The notes under the pieces are model-generated. The model searched no databases, had not been told where the DNA came from, and was given only the letters and a program-made list of their open reading frames with translations. From NCBI GenBank assembly GCA_030749035.1, contig JASMKV010000068.1, forward strand, positions 1 to 39,599: DNA of 39,599 bases, read 5' to 3'. Position numbers and translations under genes: made by a program. Positions 15,713-25,600 of the stretch are shown one piece after another. The DNA is from Myxococcota bacterium (GTDB lineage: Bacteria > Myxococcota > XYA12-FULL-58-9 > JASMKV01). Each line of letters begins with the position of its first letter. Position 1 is the stretch's first letter.

Positions 15713-17011
15713 ATGGACGTACAAGTTGAAGAAAAAGGCTCTTATCAGCGTGAAATAAAGATCACCTTACCTGTAGAAACTGTAGAAAATATCTTTAGTT
15801 CAGTTTATCGCGACTTTAGCAAAAAAGCCCAAGTGCCTGGATTTAGGCCTGGCAAAGTGCCAAAAAAAATTATCGAACAGCAGTTTGGCGGCCGACTTTC
15901 CCATGAAGTGAGAGAAAAACTTGTGGATACAACGCTTTTTAAAGCGCTGGCAGAAAAAAAATTAGCCCCTGTTGCGATGCCCCACATTCATCCTGGCGAA
16001 CTCGAAAAAGGTGCAGAATTCACTTATACGGCCCATTTTGATGTCCAACCTGAAGTTGAATTAAAAAGCTACAAAGAGCTTTCCATTAGTCTGCCTAAAA
16101 CGAAGGATGTTGCAGAGCAAGTCGACCAGGAACTTGAAAAACTACAAAAACAAAGCGCCCAACTGGTACCATTGATGATCAGAGATGTTGTAGAAGATGG
16201 CGATACACTTGTTATGGATTATGAGGGTACGATGGGAGGCATGCCTTTTGATGGCGGAGCGGCACAAAATGCACTCATTGAAATCGGTCAAGACCACTAT
16301 TTGCCGGAATTTTCAGCCACACTGCGAGGCTGCAAAGTACCAAGCACACAAACGATCCATTTAACTTTTCCTGCAGATTATGCGGCCAAAGATCTCTCTG
16401 GCAAAGATGCGACTTTCAAGGTTGAACTTAAAGAACTCAAAACAAAAGAGCTGCCCGAATTAAATGATGATTTCGCCAAAGACCTGGGCGAAGAAACTTT
16501 AACTGCCCTTAAGGCAAAAATTCTAGAGGGTCTCGAGCAGCGCTCTGAAGAAGAGTATAAAAACACAAGACGACGCCGTATTCTTGAAGCCATGGTAGAG
16601 GCCAATGCATTCGACGTGCCTGAATCGATGGTCAAAAGCCGTGCTGCCGAACTCACACAGTCAGCCACCATGCGCGCAAAGCAAATGTTTGGTCCTGACT
16701 TTGAACTGCCTGCTGCTGAACTCGAATCCTTGACCAAGGACAACGAAGCAGAGGCACGCTTTCAAGTGCAAGCGGGGCTTCTCTTAGATACGATCGCGCA
16801 AAAAGAAGACATCCAGCCGGACGACGAAGCCGTGCATGTTGAAATAGAAAAAATGGCTGCTAATGCCGGAGAACATGCGGAACAATTGAAGGTCTTTTAC
16901 AACAAGCCGGAAAATCGACAACAACTTGAATTTAGAGTACTTGAAGATAAAACGCTTAACTTTTTACTTGAAAACGCCGAGGTAAGCGAAGACAAGGAAG
17001 AAGATTCTTAA
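15713..17011 (+). CDS. tig: trigger factor
   Basis: 432 aa. This is the ribosome-bound chaperone that shelters nascent chains at the exit tunnel. The N-terminal ribosome-binding domain carries the signature GFRPGKVP (residues about 43-50). The central FKBP-like PPIase domain spans about 150-245 ([21 protein letters not shown]...[10 protein letters not shown]), and the C-terminal helical chaperone arms occupy the rest. The ATG at 15713 has GGGGA five bases upstream and begins MDVQVEEKG, matching the usual start; an in-frame ATG at 15689 would only add eight residues. The stop is 14 bases before clpP. The order tig-clpP-clpX-lon is widely conserved and links nascent folding to regulated degradation. 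Confidence 0.96.
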   Translation: MDVQVEEKGSYQREIKITLPVETVENIFSSVYRDFSKKAQVPGFRPGKVPKKIIEQQFGGRLSHEVREKLVDTTLFKALAEKKLAPVAMPHIHPGELEKGAEFTYTAHFDVQPEVELKSYKELSISLPKTKDVAEQVDQELEKLQKQSAQLVPLMIRDVVEDGDTLVMDYEGTMGGMPFDGGAAQNALIEIGQDHYLPEFSATLRGCKVPSTQTIHLTFPADYAAKDLSGKDATFKVELKELKTKELPELNDDFAKDLGEETLTALKAKILEGLEQRSEEEYKNTRRRRILEAMVEANAFDVPESMVKSRAAELTQSATMRAKQMFGPDFELPAAELESLTKDNEAEARFQVQAGLLLDTIAQKEDIQPDDEAVHVEIEKMAANAGEHAEQLKVFYNKPENRQQLEFRVLEDKTLNFLLENAEVSEDKEEDS

Positions 17012-17025
17012 GAAACGAGGTCACT

Positions 17026-17631
17026 ATGCCCTATCAAGTTCCATTTGTTTTAGAGCAAACCCATCGCGGCGAGCGCCAGTACGACATCTGGTCAAGATTA
17101 CTCAAAGATCGCATTGTTTTTGTGGGCACCCCCATCAACGATGATGTGGCCAACGTCATCGTGGCGCAATTGCTTTTTCTTGAGTCAGAAGATGCCGAAA
17201 AGGAAATTAACCTTTATATCAATAGCCCAGGGGGCTCTGTGACGGCAGGTTTGGCTATTTATGACACCATGCAATACATCAAAGCACCCATTTCGACTCT
17301 CTGCATGGGGCAAGCCGCCAGCATGGGGGCAGTACTTTTGGCCGCCGGAGCCAAAGGCAAACGCTACGCATTGCCCAATTCAAGGGTTATGATTCATCAG
17401 CCCCTTGGTGGTGCCCAGGGACAGGCCTCGGATATGGCCATTCAAGCCAAGGAAATCATTAAAATTAAAGAGCTTTTAATTTCTTTATTGGCCAAACATT
17501 CGGGCCAGGAGCAAGAAAAAGTGCGCGAAGATTGCGATCGTGACTTTTTTCTTTCCGCCATAGACGCCAAAGAGTACGGATTGGTCGATTCTGTCGTGGA
17601 TAAACGACCGAATACCCCTACAAAAACATAA
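17026..17631 (+). CDS. clpP: ATP-dependent Clp protease proteolytic subunit
   Basis: 201 aa. ClpP forms the double-heptamer peptidase barrel. The catalytic Ser99 lies in GQAASMGA and His124 in MIHQPLGG, and the Asp is in the segment around [16 protein letters not shown]. The IGG-type axial loop region starts with [21 protein letters not shown], a near-universal ClpP N-terminus. It lies 14 bases after tig. The last codons contain a 17-base sequence that recurs just upstream of clpX. Confidence 0.97.
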   Translation: MPYQVPFVLEQTHRGERQYDIWSRLLKDRIVFVGTPINDDVANVIVAQLLFLESEDAEKEINLYINSPGGSVTAGLAIYDTMQYIKAPISTLCMGQAASMGAVLLAAGAKGKRYALPNSRVMIHQPLGGAQGQASDMAIQAKEIIKIKELLISLLAKHSGQEQEKVREDCDRDFFLSAIDAKEYGLVDSVVDKRPNTPTKT

Positions 17632-17760
17632 ATATTTATACCATTTCGACGATGTTTGGAAAATCAGGTTGAGTTTTCTTGCGCTTAGGCAAGACTTAGG
17701 GAAAAATACAAGAATATGCCTTTGGGGCAAGAACACGTTGAAAGTGTATAAACGACCGAA
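17596..17760 (+). repeat. 17-base direct repeat bracketing the clpP-clpX gap
   Basis: GTGGATAAACGACCGAA at 17596-17612 (within clpP codons) recurs as GTGTATAAACGACCGAA at 17744-17760, ten bases or so before clpX's ribosome-binding site, with one difference. The spacing is 148 bases. It may be the trace of a local duplication or a pair of binding sites. The gap otherwise holds no gene. Confidence 0.6.
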
Positions 17761-17777
17761 ATTTTAAGGAGCTTTTC

Positions 17778-19028
17778 GTGCCAAGCCGGAATCATACAAC
17801 AAATTCGCTGGTTTGCTCATTCTGCGGGAAAAATCAAAAAGAAGTCCGGAAACTGATCGCCGGGCCCACCGTATACATTTGTGACGAATGCATTGGTTTG
17901 TGCAACGATATTATCGCTGAAGAACTGGAAATTGAGGAAAATGAAAAATCCAGCGATCCTATCCCCAAACCTTCTGAAATTAAAGATGTTCTTGATGAAT
18001 ATGTCATTGGACAAGAACACGCCAAAAAAGTTTTGGCCGTCGCGGTACACAATCATTACAAACGCATCGATTGCCCCGTGGATATTGACGACGTTGAGTT
18101 GCAAAAATCGAATATTATGCTCGTTGGCCCTACCGGCTGTGGAAAAACACTCTTAGCCCAAACTCTGGCTAAAATTCTTAATGTGCCCTTTTGTATCGCC
18201 GATGCAACCAGCCTCACAGAAGCAGGCTATGTGGGCGAAGATGTCGAAAATATTATTGTCAATCTTGTTCAAGCCGCCGATGGTGACATTGAAAGAGCAC
18301 AACGCGGTATCGTCTATATCGATGAAATTGATAAGATTGCCCGCAAAAGTGAAAACCCATCGATCACACGCGATGTTTCCGGGGAAGGGGTACAGCAAGC
18401 CCTGTTAAAAATCATCGAAGGTACAACCGCGAATATTCCACCTAAGGGCGGGCGCAAGCACCCACAACAAGAGTTTCTACAGGTCGACACCACCAATATC
18501 CTTTTTATCTGTGGTGGCGCCTTTTCCGGCTTAGAGAAAATTATTCAACAACGAGAAGGTAAACAGTCCATCGGCTTTGGCTCTAACTTAGCCAAACGCG
18601 AAAAAGGTGGTATTGGCGAGATTTTGCGTAAAGTTCGAGGCGAAGATCTTCTTAAATTTGGACTTATTCCAGAATTTGTCGGACGCCTCCCCGTCCTGGC
18701 CACATTAAGTGACCTCGATGTGCATTCCCTTATACGTGTGCTTAAAGAGCCCAAAAACTCTCTGACCAAACAATATAAAAAGCTCTTTGCCATCGATGAG
18801 GTTGAGCTGACCTTTGCTGAAAATGCCCTTAACGCCATTGCGAAAAAAGCGATTGATCGAAAAACGGGGGCCCGTGGGCTGCGCTCTATTCTTGAAAGCG
18901 CCATGCTTGACATCATGTACAGTATCCCGAGTCATCCAGAAATAAGCGGGGTTGTCATCTCTGAAGAGGTGATCACACGCAATGAGCAGCCGCTTATCGT
19001 TTATCGTGAAGAAAAAGAGGTCGGCTAA
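17778..19028 (+). CDS. clpX: ATP-dependent Clp protease ATP-binding subunit ClpX
   Basis: 416 aa from a GTG at 17778, supported by AAGGAG at 17766-17771. ClpX is the AAA+ hexameric unfoldase that feeds substrates to ClpP. The N-terminal zinc-binding domain has four cysteines (C13, C16, C35, C38). Walker A is [15 protein letters not shown], Walker B is [11 protein letters not shown], sensor-type arginines lie in [11 protein letters not shown], and sensor 2 is in [10 protein letters not shown]. The gap to clpP is 146 bases, larger than between other genes here, so clpX may have its own promoter as well as read-through from tig-clpP. lon follows about 130 bases downstream. Confidence 0.97.
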   Translation: MPSRNHTTNSLVCSFCGKNQKEVRKLIAGPTVYICDECIGLCNDIIAEELEIEENEKSSDPIPKPSEIKDVLDEYVIGQEHAKKVLAVAVHNHYKRIDCPVDIDDVELQKSNIMLVGPTGCGKTLLAQTLAKILNVPFCIADATSLTEAGYVGEDVENIIVNLVQAADGDIERAQRGIVYIDEIDKIARKSENPSITRDVSGEGVQQALLKIIEGTTANIPPKGGRKHPQQEFLQVDTTNILFICGGAFSGLEKIIQQREGKQSIGFGSNLAKREKGGIGEILRKVRGEDLLKFGLIPEFVGRLPVLATLSDLDVHSLIRVLKEPKNSLTKQYKKLFAIDEVELTFAENALNAIAKKAIDRKTGARGLRSILESAMLDIMYSIPSHPEISGVVISEEVITRNEQPLIVYREEKEVG

Positions 19029-19157
19029 AGCTGGTTCCCTGCACGATTATTTGCTAGACTATCCCAACCATAAATTAACTTGCAACGGACACTTCTTTGC
19101 ATAGAATTGCCTCCCAGTGAAGTCCTGCACGAAGAACCTTTAGAAACGACGGGTACG

Positions 19158-21572
19158 ATGAAAAAGAAAACGCTTCCCCTGTTACCACTGCGCGACATTG
19201 TTGTCTTTCCACATATGATGGTGCCGCTCTATGTCGGCCGGGCTAAATCCATACATGCTGTTGATGAAGCCATGCGCGAGGGTCGTCAACTCGTCCTTGC
19301 GGCCCAAAAAAGAGCCAAGACCAACGAGCCTAAAGATGAAGATATTTGTGACGTTGGGACAATTGGCGTTGTCATGCAACATATCAAACGACCCGATGGT
19401 ACGGTCAAAATTCTTATTGAAGGTCAAAATCGAGTTCGTATTCATCAATTTCTGGGCAACGATAAGTTTTATCATGTTGAAATAGAAGATTATCCACAAA
19501 GCGATACCAATATTGCGGAGTCCAAGGCGTTAATACGTACGATACATGAAGTTTTCGAGCATTACGCACGCATATCCAGAAGGCTTCAAGCCGACGTGGT
19601 GACCAGCATTAAACAAATCGATGACGCACAACGCTTGGCATACACTATTGTTGCCCACCTGCCACTTAAGCATGATGACAAGCAATCTATTCTGGAAATG
19701 AACGGTACGCAAAAGCAACTTGAAAAGCTCTGTGAACTTATCCAAGCCGAAACTGAAATCCTGCAAGTTGAGCGAAAAATCAGGTCACGCGTCAAAAAAC
19801 AAATGGAGCGAACCGAGAAAGAATATTATCTCAACGAGCAAATGCGTGCGATTCAAAAAGAGCTCGGAGATCGAGATGAACTCAAATCAGAATTGAGCGA
19901 AATCGAAGAAAAAATTAATGAAAAAGGACTTTCAGCAGAAGCCGAAGAGCGTCTGAAAAAAGAATATAAAAAACTGAAAATGATGTCGCCCATGAGTGCC
20001 GAAGCGACTGTGGTTCGAAATTATATTGATTGGTGCCTCTCACTTCCATGGAATGAGGTTAGTGAAGAGAAACTTGAAATCGACGAGGCTGAAAAAATTC
20101 TTGAAGAAGATCACCATGGGCTCAAAAAGCCCAAAGAGCGTATCTTGGAATATTTAGCTGTACAGAAACTTGTAGAACGCATCAAAGGGCCTATCTTATG
20201 CCTTGTTGGCCCACCTGGCGTGGGTAAAACCTCTTTGGGGAAATCTATCGCACGCGCCACAAATCGTAAATTTGTCCGGCTTTCACTCGGTGGCGTCCGG
20301 GACGAAGCGGAGATACGCGGTCATCGACGAACCTATATTGGTGCCATGCCCGGAAAAGTCATTCAAAGCCTTAAAAAAGCGGGTGCCAATAACCCGGTCT
20401 TTCTGCTCGATGAAGTCGATAAGATGTCTTCGGATTTTCGGGGAGATCCAAGTTCAGCTTTGCTGGAAGTTTTAGACCCAGAGCAAAACAATACATTTAA
20501 TGACCATTATTTAGATCTAGATTACGATTTATCGCAAATCATGTTTGTTTGTACGGCCAACAACATTCAAGGCATTCCACACGCGTTAATCGATCGAATG
20601 GAAATCATACGGCTCTCTGGCTATACCGAGCTCGAAAAATTAAGTATCGCTAAGCGTTATCTGATTCCCAAACAAATTGAAGAAAATGGACTCAAGACAG
20701 AAAAAATTAAATGGAATGAATCGGCCACCGAAAAAATTATTCAACGCTACACCAGAGAAGCGGGCGTAAGAACCCTGGAGCGTGAAATCGCCAGCGTCTG
20801 TCGTAAAATTGCTCGCCAAGTCGTGAAATCAGATGAGGCAAAATCCTACAATATTAACCCAAAACGTATTCGTGAATATTTGGGGGTAGAAAAATACCGA
20901 ACCCAGAAAAAAGAAAATGACGCACAAATTGGTATGGCCACCGGCCTCGCTTGGACCTCTATGGGCGGAGAAGTCTTGCAAGTCGAAGTGACCACCATGC
21001 CTGGTAAAGGTAAGCTGCATGTGACCGGAAAACTCGGTGAGGTTATGCAGGAATCTGCCAGAGCTGCCATGAGCTACGTGCGATCGCGCTCAAAAACATG
21101 GGGCCTCGACGATGAATTTTATTCGCTCCTGGATGTACACATCCATGTGCCCGAAGGCGCTATGCCCAAAGACGGACCGTCTGCAGGCATCACCATAGCA
21201 AGTGCCCTGGTTTCTGCCTTCACTAAAATTCCCATCAAAAACAACATCGCCATGACCGGAGAAATTACTTTGCGAGGACGGGTCTTGCCGATTGGAGGCT
21301 TAAAAGAAAAATCTCTGGCAGCCCACCGCGCTGAAATATTTGATGTCATCATCCCGGCAGAAAATGAAAAAGATCTTGAGGAAATCCCTAAATCGGTCGC
21401 CAAAGTCATGCACTATCATGTTGTTGAACATATGGATGAGGTCATTAAACACGCTCTGGATTTAGACAACCCCAACGAGTATTTTGCCAAAATGACCGAA
21501 AATCTTGCCAAAGCTGCTGAAAATTCAGAGAATGAAAGCGAAAATAAGACTGAAACGCACCATGTGCATTAA
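19158..21572 (+). CDS. lon: ATP-dependent endopeptidase Lon
   Basis: 804 aa from the ATG at 19158 ([24 protein letters not shown]), which matches the usual Lon N-terminus. A TTG at 19080 would add 26 unrelated residues and has no ribosome-binding site. The substrate-binding N-domain is followed by the coiled linker ([22 protein letters not shown]). The AAA+ module has Walker A GPPGVGKT and Walker [10 protein letters not shown]. The serine-lysine protease domain has catalytic Ser in [10 protein letters not shown] and Lys in [13 protein letters not shown]. Lon degrades misfolded and regulatory proteins. The tail is acidic and His-containing. It converges with the unrecognised gene at 21596; no hairpin terminator is visible in the 23-base gap. 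Confidence 0.96.
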   Translation: MKKKTLPLLPLRDIVVFPHMMVPLYVGRAKSIHAVDEAMREGRQLVLAAQKRAKTNEPKDEDICDVGTIGVVMQHIKRPDGTVKILIEGQNRVRIHQFLGNDKFYHVEIEDYPQSDTNIAESKALIRTIHEVFEHYARISRRLQADVVTSIKQIDDAQRLAYTIVAHLPLKHDDKQSILEMNGTQKQLEKLCELIQAETEILQVERKIRSRVKKQMERTEKEYYLNEQMRAIQKELGDRDELKSELSEIEEKINEKGLSAEAEERLKKEYKKLKMMSPMSAEATVVRNYIDWCLSLPWNEVSEEKLEIDEAEKILEEDHHGLKKPKERILEYLAVQKLVERIKGPILCLVGPPGVGKTSLGKSIARATNRKFVRLSLGGVRDEAEIRGHRRTYIGAMPGKVIQSLKKAGANNPVFLLDEVDKMSSDFRGDPSSALLEVLDPEQNNTFNDHYLDLDYDLSQIMFVCTANNIQGIPHALIDRMEIIRLSGYTELEKLSIAKRYLIPKQIEENGLKTEKIKWNESATEKIIQRYTREAGVRTLEREIASVCRKIARQVVKSDEAKSYNINPKRIREYLGVEKYRTQKKENDAQIGMATGLAWTSMGGEVLQVEVTTMPGKGKLHVTGKLGEVMQESARAAMSYVRSRSKTWGLDDEFYSLLDVHIHVPEGAMPKDGPSAGITIASALVSAFTKIPIKNNIAMTGEITLRGRVLPIGGLKEKSLAAHRAEIFDVIIPAENEKDLEEIPKSVAKVMHYHVVEHMDEVIKHALDLDNPNEYFAKMTENLAKAAENSENESENKTETHHVH

Positions 21573-21595
21573 AAATCAAAAATATCTGTGAAATT

Positions 21596-22228
21596 CTAAA
21601 CTTTATTTGTAGAACGCAAAGAAACGCCACCCGTATGGGGTTCCGCCAGGGCTTTGCCATTGTGACTTAACTTGGCCAGGCGCTCACCGATATCCGATAA
21701 ACGCGAGAGCAGCTTATGCTGTTGGCTTTGATCGACCCCGTCAAGGCTTTCATGGCCCGACAAAGGCTGCAGGCTCTGCAGCATGTGCTGCTGATATTCG
21801 CTGCTGATATGGCCACCATCCTTGGCTTTCACCAATGCCAGGCGTAATTGACGACGGGCCAGCGCTGGATCGAAGGCCGGCGTGTTGTCTTTTTTCTTCT
21901 GACGATAGCGTTTATGCGATTCTTTGTCTTTTTTAGCGTTTTCCCGAATACTCTCCGACCAGGAATCGAAAAATTCCTGCATCGATTGCGCCCTGGAATC
22001 CAGTATCATTTGTGCCACATCGGGCGGTAAATCTAAAAGGCTAAAGTTATCCATACTTTGCTGACAAATGGCCAGGAATCGACGCTCCGTTGTACCGGCG
22101 TTTGCCGCTTGTCCAGAACGAATTTCTTTGAGTAAAGCGATACGCGGGTCGCCCTTGGGCAATTGCGCCACAGCCTGCTCAACGGCAGGATTGACCAATT
22201 TTAACGTATTTAGGGCTTCTGTATTCAT
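21596..22228 (-). CDS. hypothetical protein, unrecognised
   Basis: 210 aa, no family recognised. It is hydrophilic, has no signal peptide or membrane segment, and is predicted mostly helical. The middle is strongly charged (ESIRENAKKDKESHKRYRQKKKD, about residues 91-113). The second half is rich in Gln, His and Leu (YQQHMLQSLQPLSGHES, SQQHKLLSRLSDIGERLAKLSH), suggesting amphipathic helices or a short coiled coil. It is last in the minus-strand run after the cyclophilin and DUF1015 genes, separated from DUF1015 by 67 bases containing a GCCC-AAAAAA-GGGC inverted repeat (22251-22264). It is convergent with lon. The coding frame is free of competing long frames, so it is probably real. Confidence 0.75.
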   Translation of the reverse strand: MNTEALNTLKLVNPAVEQAVAQLPKGDPRIALLKEIRSGQAANAGTTERRFLAICQQSMDNFSLLDLPPDVAQMILDSRAQSMQEFFDSWSESIRENAKKDKESHKRYRQKKKDNTPAFDPALARRQLRLALVKAKDGGHISSEYQQHMLQSLQPLSGHESLDGVDQSQQHKLLSRLSDIGERLAKLSHNGKALAEPHTGGVSLRSTNKV

Positions 22229-22295
22229 GCTTCTTTAAACTTACCCGTGCGCCCAAAAAAGGGCTAGTCTTTTATCCTTTTATTTTAGTTTGAAC

Positions 22296-23507
22296 CTACA
22301 ACTTATGAATAATCAGCCCATCTCGTAGTTTTGGCTCAAACCATGTACTTTTGGGCGGCATCACTTGATTGGCATCAGCAATATCCAACAAATCATCGAT
22401 CGAGGTCGGATAAAGACTAAAAGCTGCCGACCAGCCCTCAGCGACCCGTTTTTCAAGCTCATCGTCACCACGAATGCCGCCGACAAAATCAACTCGGCCA
22501 TCCCGTCTTGGGTCCTGGATATCCAGAATTTTCGCCAAACAATGCTCCTGTAAAAGACTCACATCTAAACACGCCACAGGATCCCCCGTATTAAGCAAAG
22601 CAGACTTTATCTGCAAGTGATACCATTTGTTCTGCAGATACATATTAAAGTGTCCACGCACTAAGTCTACTTTACCTTCACTGATTTCAAAACTTTCCGC
22701 CAAGAGGTTCAAGAATTCTTCGGGGCTATGGCCCTTAAGATCTTTGACCACACGATTATAAGACAAAATTTTAATTTCATTGGTGGGGAACGACACCGCT
22801 AAAAACATATCCCAAGGTCCAGACTGGCCTTGTGCTTTTTCTTCAACATAACGTGAAGCCGCTGCCGAGCGATGGTGTCCATCGGCAATATAAATCGGAC
22901 CCAGTTCAACGAAGGCCGCTTGGCAGTTTTCAATATCCTGCACATCATCGATCACCCAAAGCGTATGCTCGATAGAATCTTCGCTGGAAAAAGAATAGAC
23001 GGGTGATGCCTGAGAAATACGCGCCACCAATTCACTCAAAAAGTGATGCGGTTTGTGCACCAAAAAAACGGTTCCCGATTGTGCCTCAAGGGCACACATA
23101 TGCTTCACGCGATCATCTTCTTTAACGGGTCTGGTAAATTCATGCTTGCGCACTAAATTATCGTTATAGTCAGCGACTGACGCCCCTAAAACAATTCCTG
23201 TTTGCGTATGCTCACCCATCTTTAAACGATACAAATAAAACGAGGCGGCTTTGTCCTGGGCCAAAACACCATCGGCAACAAAACGGTCAAGAGCCTGACG
23301 CCCCTGGCTATAAACCTCATCGCTATAAAGATCGACCGATTCGGGAAGGTCAATTTCAGGCTTCGTCACATGTAAAAAAGATAAGGCATTTTCGCCAGCC
23401 AACTTTTTGGCCTCGCTCGGGTTAACCACATCATAAGGTACGCTGGCAACCTGAGCGACAAATTCAGGCTTCGGGCGTAAGGCCCTAAAAGGGTATACTC
23501 TTGCCAT
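22296..23507 (-). CDS. DUF1015 family protein
   Basis: 403 aa, full family length. Recognised by the N-terminal block VYPFRALRPKPEFVAQVASVPYDVVNPSEAKKLA, the segment FYLYRLKMGEHTQTGIVLGASVADY, the conserved IADGHHRSAAASRY and YNRVVKDLKG, and a C-terminal FSLYPTSIDDLLDIADANQVMPPKSTWFEPKLRDGLIIH. The family is widespread and in some genomes lies near serine-biosynthesis genes; its biochemical activity is not settled to my knowledge. The gene starts one base after the stop of the cyclophilin gene, so the two are translated from one message. No serA or serC is nearby here. Confidence 0.93.
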   Translation of the reverse strand: MARVYPFRALRPKPEFVAQVASVPYDVVNPSEAKKLAGENALSFLHVTKPEIDLPESVDLYSDEVYSQGRQALDRFVADGVLAQDKAASFYLYRLKMGEHTQTGIVLGASVADYNDNLVRKHEFTRPVKEDDRVKHMCALEAQSGTVFLVHKPHHFLSELVARISQASPVYSFSSEDSIEHTLWVIDDVQDIENCQAAFVELGPIYIADGHHRSAAASRYVEEKAQGQSGPWDMFLAVSFPTNEIKILSYNRVVKDLKGHSPEEFLNLLAESFEISEGKVDLVRGHFNMYLQNKWYHLQIKSALLNTGDPVACLDVSLLQEHCLAKILDIQDPRRDGRVDFVGGIRGDDELEKRVAEGWSAAFSLYPTSIDDLLDIADANQVMPPKSTWFEPKLRDGLIIHKL

Positions 23508-23508
23508 C

Positions 23509-24156
23509 TTAGTTTGCCTTTCTTTGGTAAGCTTTCTTAATCACGACCGCTTGCGCTGGCACATCACGCATGCCCATGGGCAAATTCTCGCGACACGGTT
23601 GGCGTTTTGAACTTGGGCAAAGCGTTTGCTGCCCTGCAATCTTATCCACAACTTCCATACCTTTGATCACCTTGCCAAAAACAGCATAGCCATAACCACG
23701 CGAATCCTTAGAGCGATGATCCAAACGTGAATTGTCTCCCAAGTTAATAAAAAATTGCGATGATGCCGAATCGACAACTTGCGTACGCGCCATGGCGACT
23801 GTGCCGCGCGTATTACTCAAGCCGTTATGCGCTTCGTTTTTAATCGTTTTCTTTAATGGCCCATGACGCTTTAATGTCGCATCAAAACCACCCGCTTGGA
23901 TCATAAACCCGGGGATCACACGATGAAAAATAACGCCTGTATAAAAACCGTCACGCGCGTAGGAGAGTATATTCTCCGTACTTATGGGCGCTTTTTGGCG
24001 ATCAAGCTCTATAGAAATGGCGCCCTGATTCGTCTCCAGCACCAATACAGGATTCTTCTGAGAAGCTGACTTTTTTGTCGGCTCACTTGCCTCAGCCCCC
24101 GCCTGACAGCCACTCGCCACAAAACCCAGCCATAAAATTATGCACCATTTGTTCAT
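23509..24156 (-). CDS. cyclophilin-type peptidyl-prolyl cis-trans isomerase, lipoprotein
   Basis: 215 aa from ATG 24156. The GAGG six bases upstream decides this over an in-frame GTG two codons earlier. The N-terminus has a lipoprotein signal ending in a lipobox (VASGC), so it should be anchored in an envelope membrane facing the periplasm. The cyclophilin fold spans about 38-205 with [15 protein letters not shown], the typical catalytic Arg/Phe/Gln segment, then RGTVAMART and [10 protein letters not shown]. It contains the expected inserted loop after the FFI motif and a Cys pair near the C-terminus ([16 protein letters not shown]) that could form a disulfide. It probably helps fold exported proteins. 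It is the first gene of a minus-strand unit with DUF1015. Confidence 0.93.
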   Translation of the reverse strand: MNKWCIILWLGFVASGCQAGAEASEPTKKSASQKNPVLVLETNQGAISIELDRQKAPISTENILSYARDGFYTGVIFHRVIPGFMIQAGGFDATLKRHGPLKKTIKNEAHNGLSNTRGTVAMARTQVVDSASSQFFINLGDNSRLDHRSKDSRGYGYAVFGKVIKGMEVVDKIAGQQTLCPSSKRQPCRENLPMGMRDVPAQAVVIKKAYQRKAN

Positions 24157-24316
24157 CTTCACCTCGTCTCTGCACAGGGATTAGACGATCTAAGTCCACA
24201 ACTCAAGTCCCCTACAAAGACTTTAATCATTCACGAACATCTCTATAAGCCTTTGTATTTAATGTGTTTTTATGGGGAAAATAAAGTGTCAGACCCCTAT
24301 GGCATAAGAATTAGCA

Positions 24317-24353
24317 TTGACACTGAAACATTTGTTCAGTATCACACTGAACA
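24317..24353 (+). promoter_or_regulatory. recA promoter with overlapping LexA-like operators
   Basis: The -35 TTGACA (24317-24322) and the -10 TATCAC (24340-24345) are 17 bases apart. The spacer is exactly CTGAAACATTTGTTCAG (24323-24339), an inverted repeat with CTGAA/TTCAG arms like myxobacterial LexA sites. A second inverted repeat, TGTTCAGT (24333-24340) and ACTGAACA (24346-24353) with 5 bases between, has perfect 8-base arms and covers the -10. A repressor bound at either would block RNA polymerase, as expected for SOS control. LexA itself is not in the window. Confidence 0.75.
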
Positions 24354-24395
24354 TGCGAGACAGAATGTCTCGATAAAGAAAGGCATTAGAAAACA

Positions 24396-25544
24396 ATGGC
24401 AAAGCAAAACACATTTGATCGGGAAAAGGCAATTGAGCTGGCAATGGGCTCCATTGAAAAACAATTCGGCAAGGGCTCCATTATGCGCCTCGGCGAGAAT
24501 GAGCAAATCCTTCATGATATCCCTACGATTTCAACAGGTTCCATTGGAATCGACGTCGCACTGGGCATCGGTGGTTTGGCCCGTGGCCGTGTGATTGAAA
24601 TCTACGGTCCAGAATCCAGTGGTAAAACGACCCTGACGCTGCATGCTTTAGCCGAAGCACAAAAACTTGGTGGCGTGGCCGCATTCATTGACGCGGAGCA
24701 TGCTTTAGATGTCAGCTATGCACGCAAGCTGGGCGTGAAAACTGACGATCTCTTGATCTCACAGCCGGACAATGGCGAACAAGCGCTGGAGATTGCCGAA
24801 ATGCTCGTGCGCTCGAATGCGGTTGATATCCTGGTCATCGACTCGGTGGCGGCTTTGGTGCCTCGCGCTGAAATTGAAGGTGATATGGGTGATTCACATA
24901 TGGGTCTACAGGCACGCCTTATGAGTCAAGCGCTGCGCAAGCTCACAGGCATCATTGCCAAAAGCAGAACTTCGGTCGTTTTTATTAATCAGATTCGCAT
25001 GAAGATCGGCGTCATGTTCGGTAATCCAGAAACAACCACAGGTGGTAACGCATTGAAGTTTTATGCCTCACAGCGTATGGAAATCCGCCGCATTGGTCAG
25101 ATTAAGCAAGGCGATAAAATTACTGGAAATCGTACCCGCGTTAAAGTTGTCAAAAATAAACTTGCACCACCATTTCGCGATCATGAATTTGATATTCTTT
25201 ATGGTGAAGGTATTTGTAAATATGGTGATCTTATCGATCTTTCAACCGATCTGGGCATCATCGATAAATCTGGTTCATGGTACGCCTATAAAGGCGAAAA
25301 GCTCGGACAAGGACGAGCGCAGGCCAAAGAATTCCTCTTGGGCAACGAACATATTGCACAAGAGCTTGAAGAACGTATCAGGCTGCATTTTGGTGTCCTG
25401 CCCAAAGAGGCCCAGGGCAACAAACAAGCAAGCTCAGTGACCATCAAAGCGAAAAAGCCACCTGAGAAGGAGATCGATCCTGCAATCAAAGGGGCGGCAA
25501 GCAATAAATCCAACGGAGCAGCACCAAGCAATCGTGCCAACTAA
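24396..25544 (+). CDS. recA: recombinase RecA
   Basis: 382 aa. RecA forms the ATP-dependent filament for homologous recombination and LexA self-cleavage. Walker A GPESSGKT is at residues 71-78; Walker B region [32 protein letters not shown] includes loop 1. Loop 2 is in [27 protein letters not shown], and the C-terminal domain is present. The tail is Lys/Pro/Ala-rich and not strongly acidic, unlike E. coli. The start has an AAGG-containing stretch 12 bases upstream, a little far. It stands alone between the minus-strand cyclophilin and reductase genes and has its own SOS-type promoter. Confidence 0.97.
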   Translation: MAKQNTFDREKAIELAMGSIEKQFGKGSIMRLGENEQILHDIPTISTGSIGIDVALGIGGLARGRVIEIYGPESSGKTTLTLHALAEAQKLGGVAAFIDAEHALDVSYARKLGVKTDDLLISQPDNGEQALEIAEMLVRSNAVDILVIDSVAALVPRAEIEGDMGDSHMGLQARLMSQALRKLTGIIAKSRTSVVFINQIRMKIGVMFGNPETTTGGNALKFYASQRMEIRRIGQIKQGDKITGNRTRVKVVKNKLAPPFRDHEFDILYGEGICKYGDLIDLSTDLGIIDKSGSWYAYKGEKLGQGRAQAKEFLLGNEHIAQELEERIRLHFGVLPKEAQGNKQASSVTIKAKKPPEKEIDPAIKGAASNKSNGAAPSNRAN

Positions 25545-25557
25545 AACAATTTGAGTC

Positions 25558-25600
25558 ATTTATCTGCACTCTATCGCTTTGAGGTATAGTGCAGATAAAT
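25558..25600. repeat. inverted repeat between recA and the RibD_C gene (possible bidirectional terminator)
   Basis: ATTTATCTGCACT (25558-25570) and AGTGCAGATAAAT (25588-25600) are perfect 13-base arms around 17 bases. A further TAT/ATA pairing is possible with one bulged C. The right arm and loop encode the last codons of the minus-strand reductase gene. There is no T-run on either side, so it is at best a weak terminator for both converging genes. Confidence 0.6.

Noticed and set aside
19080-19157. TTG start extending lon by 26 residues
   Set aside because: No ribosome-binding site and the extension does not match Lon; ATG 19158 gives the family-typical start.
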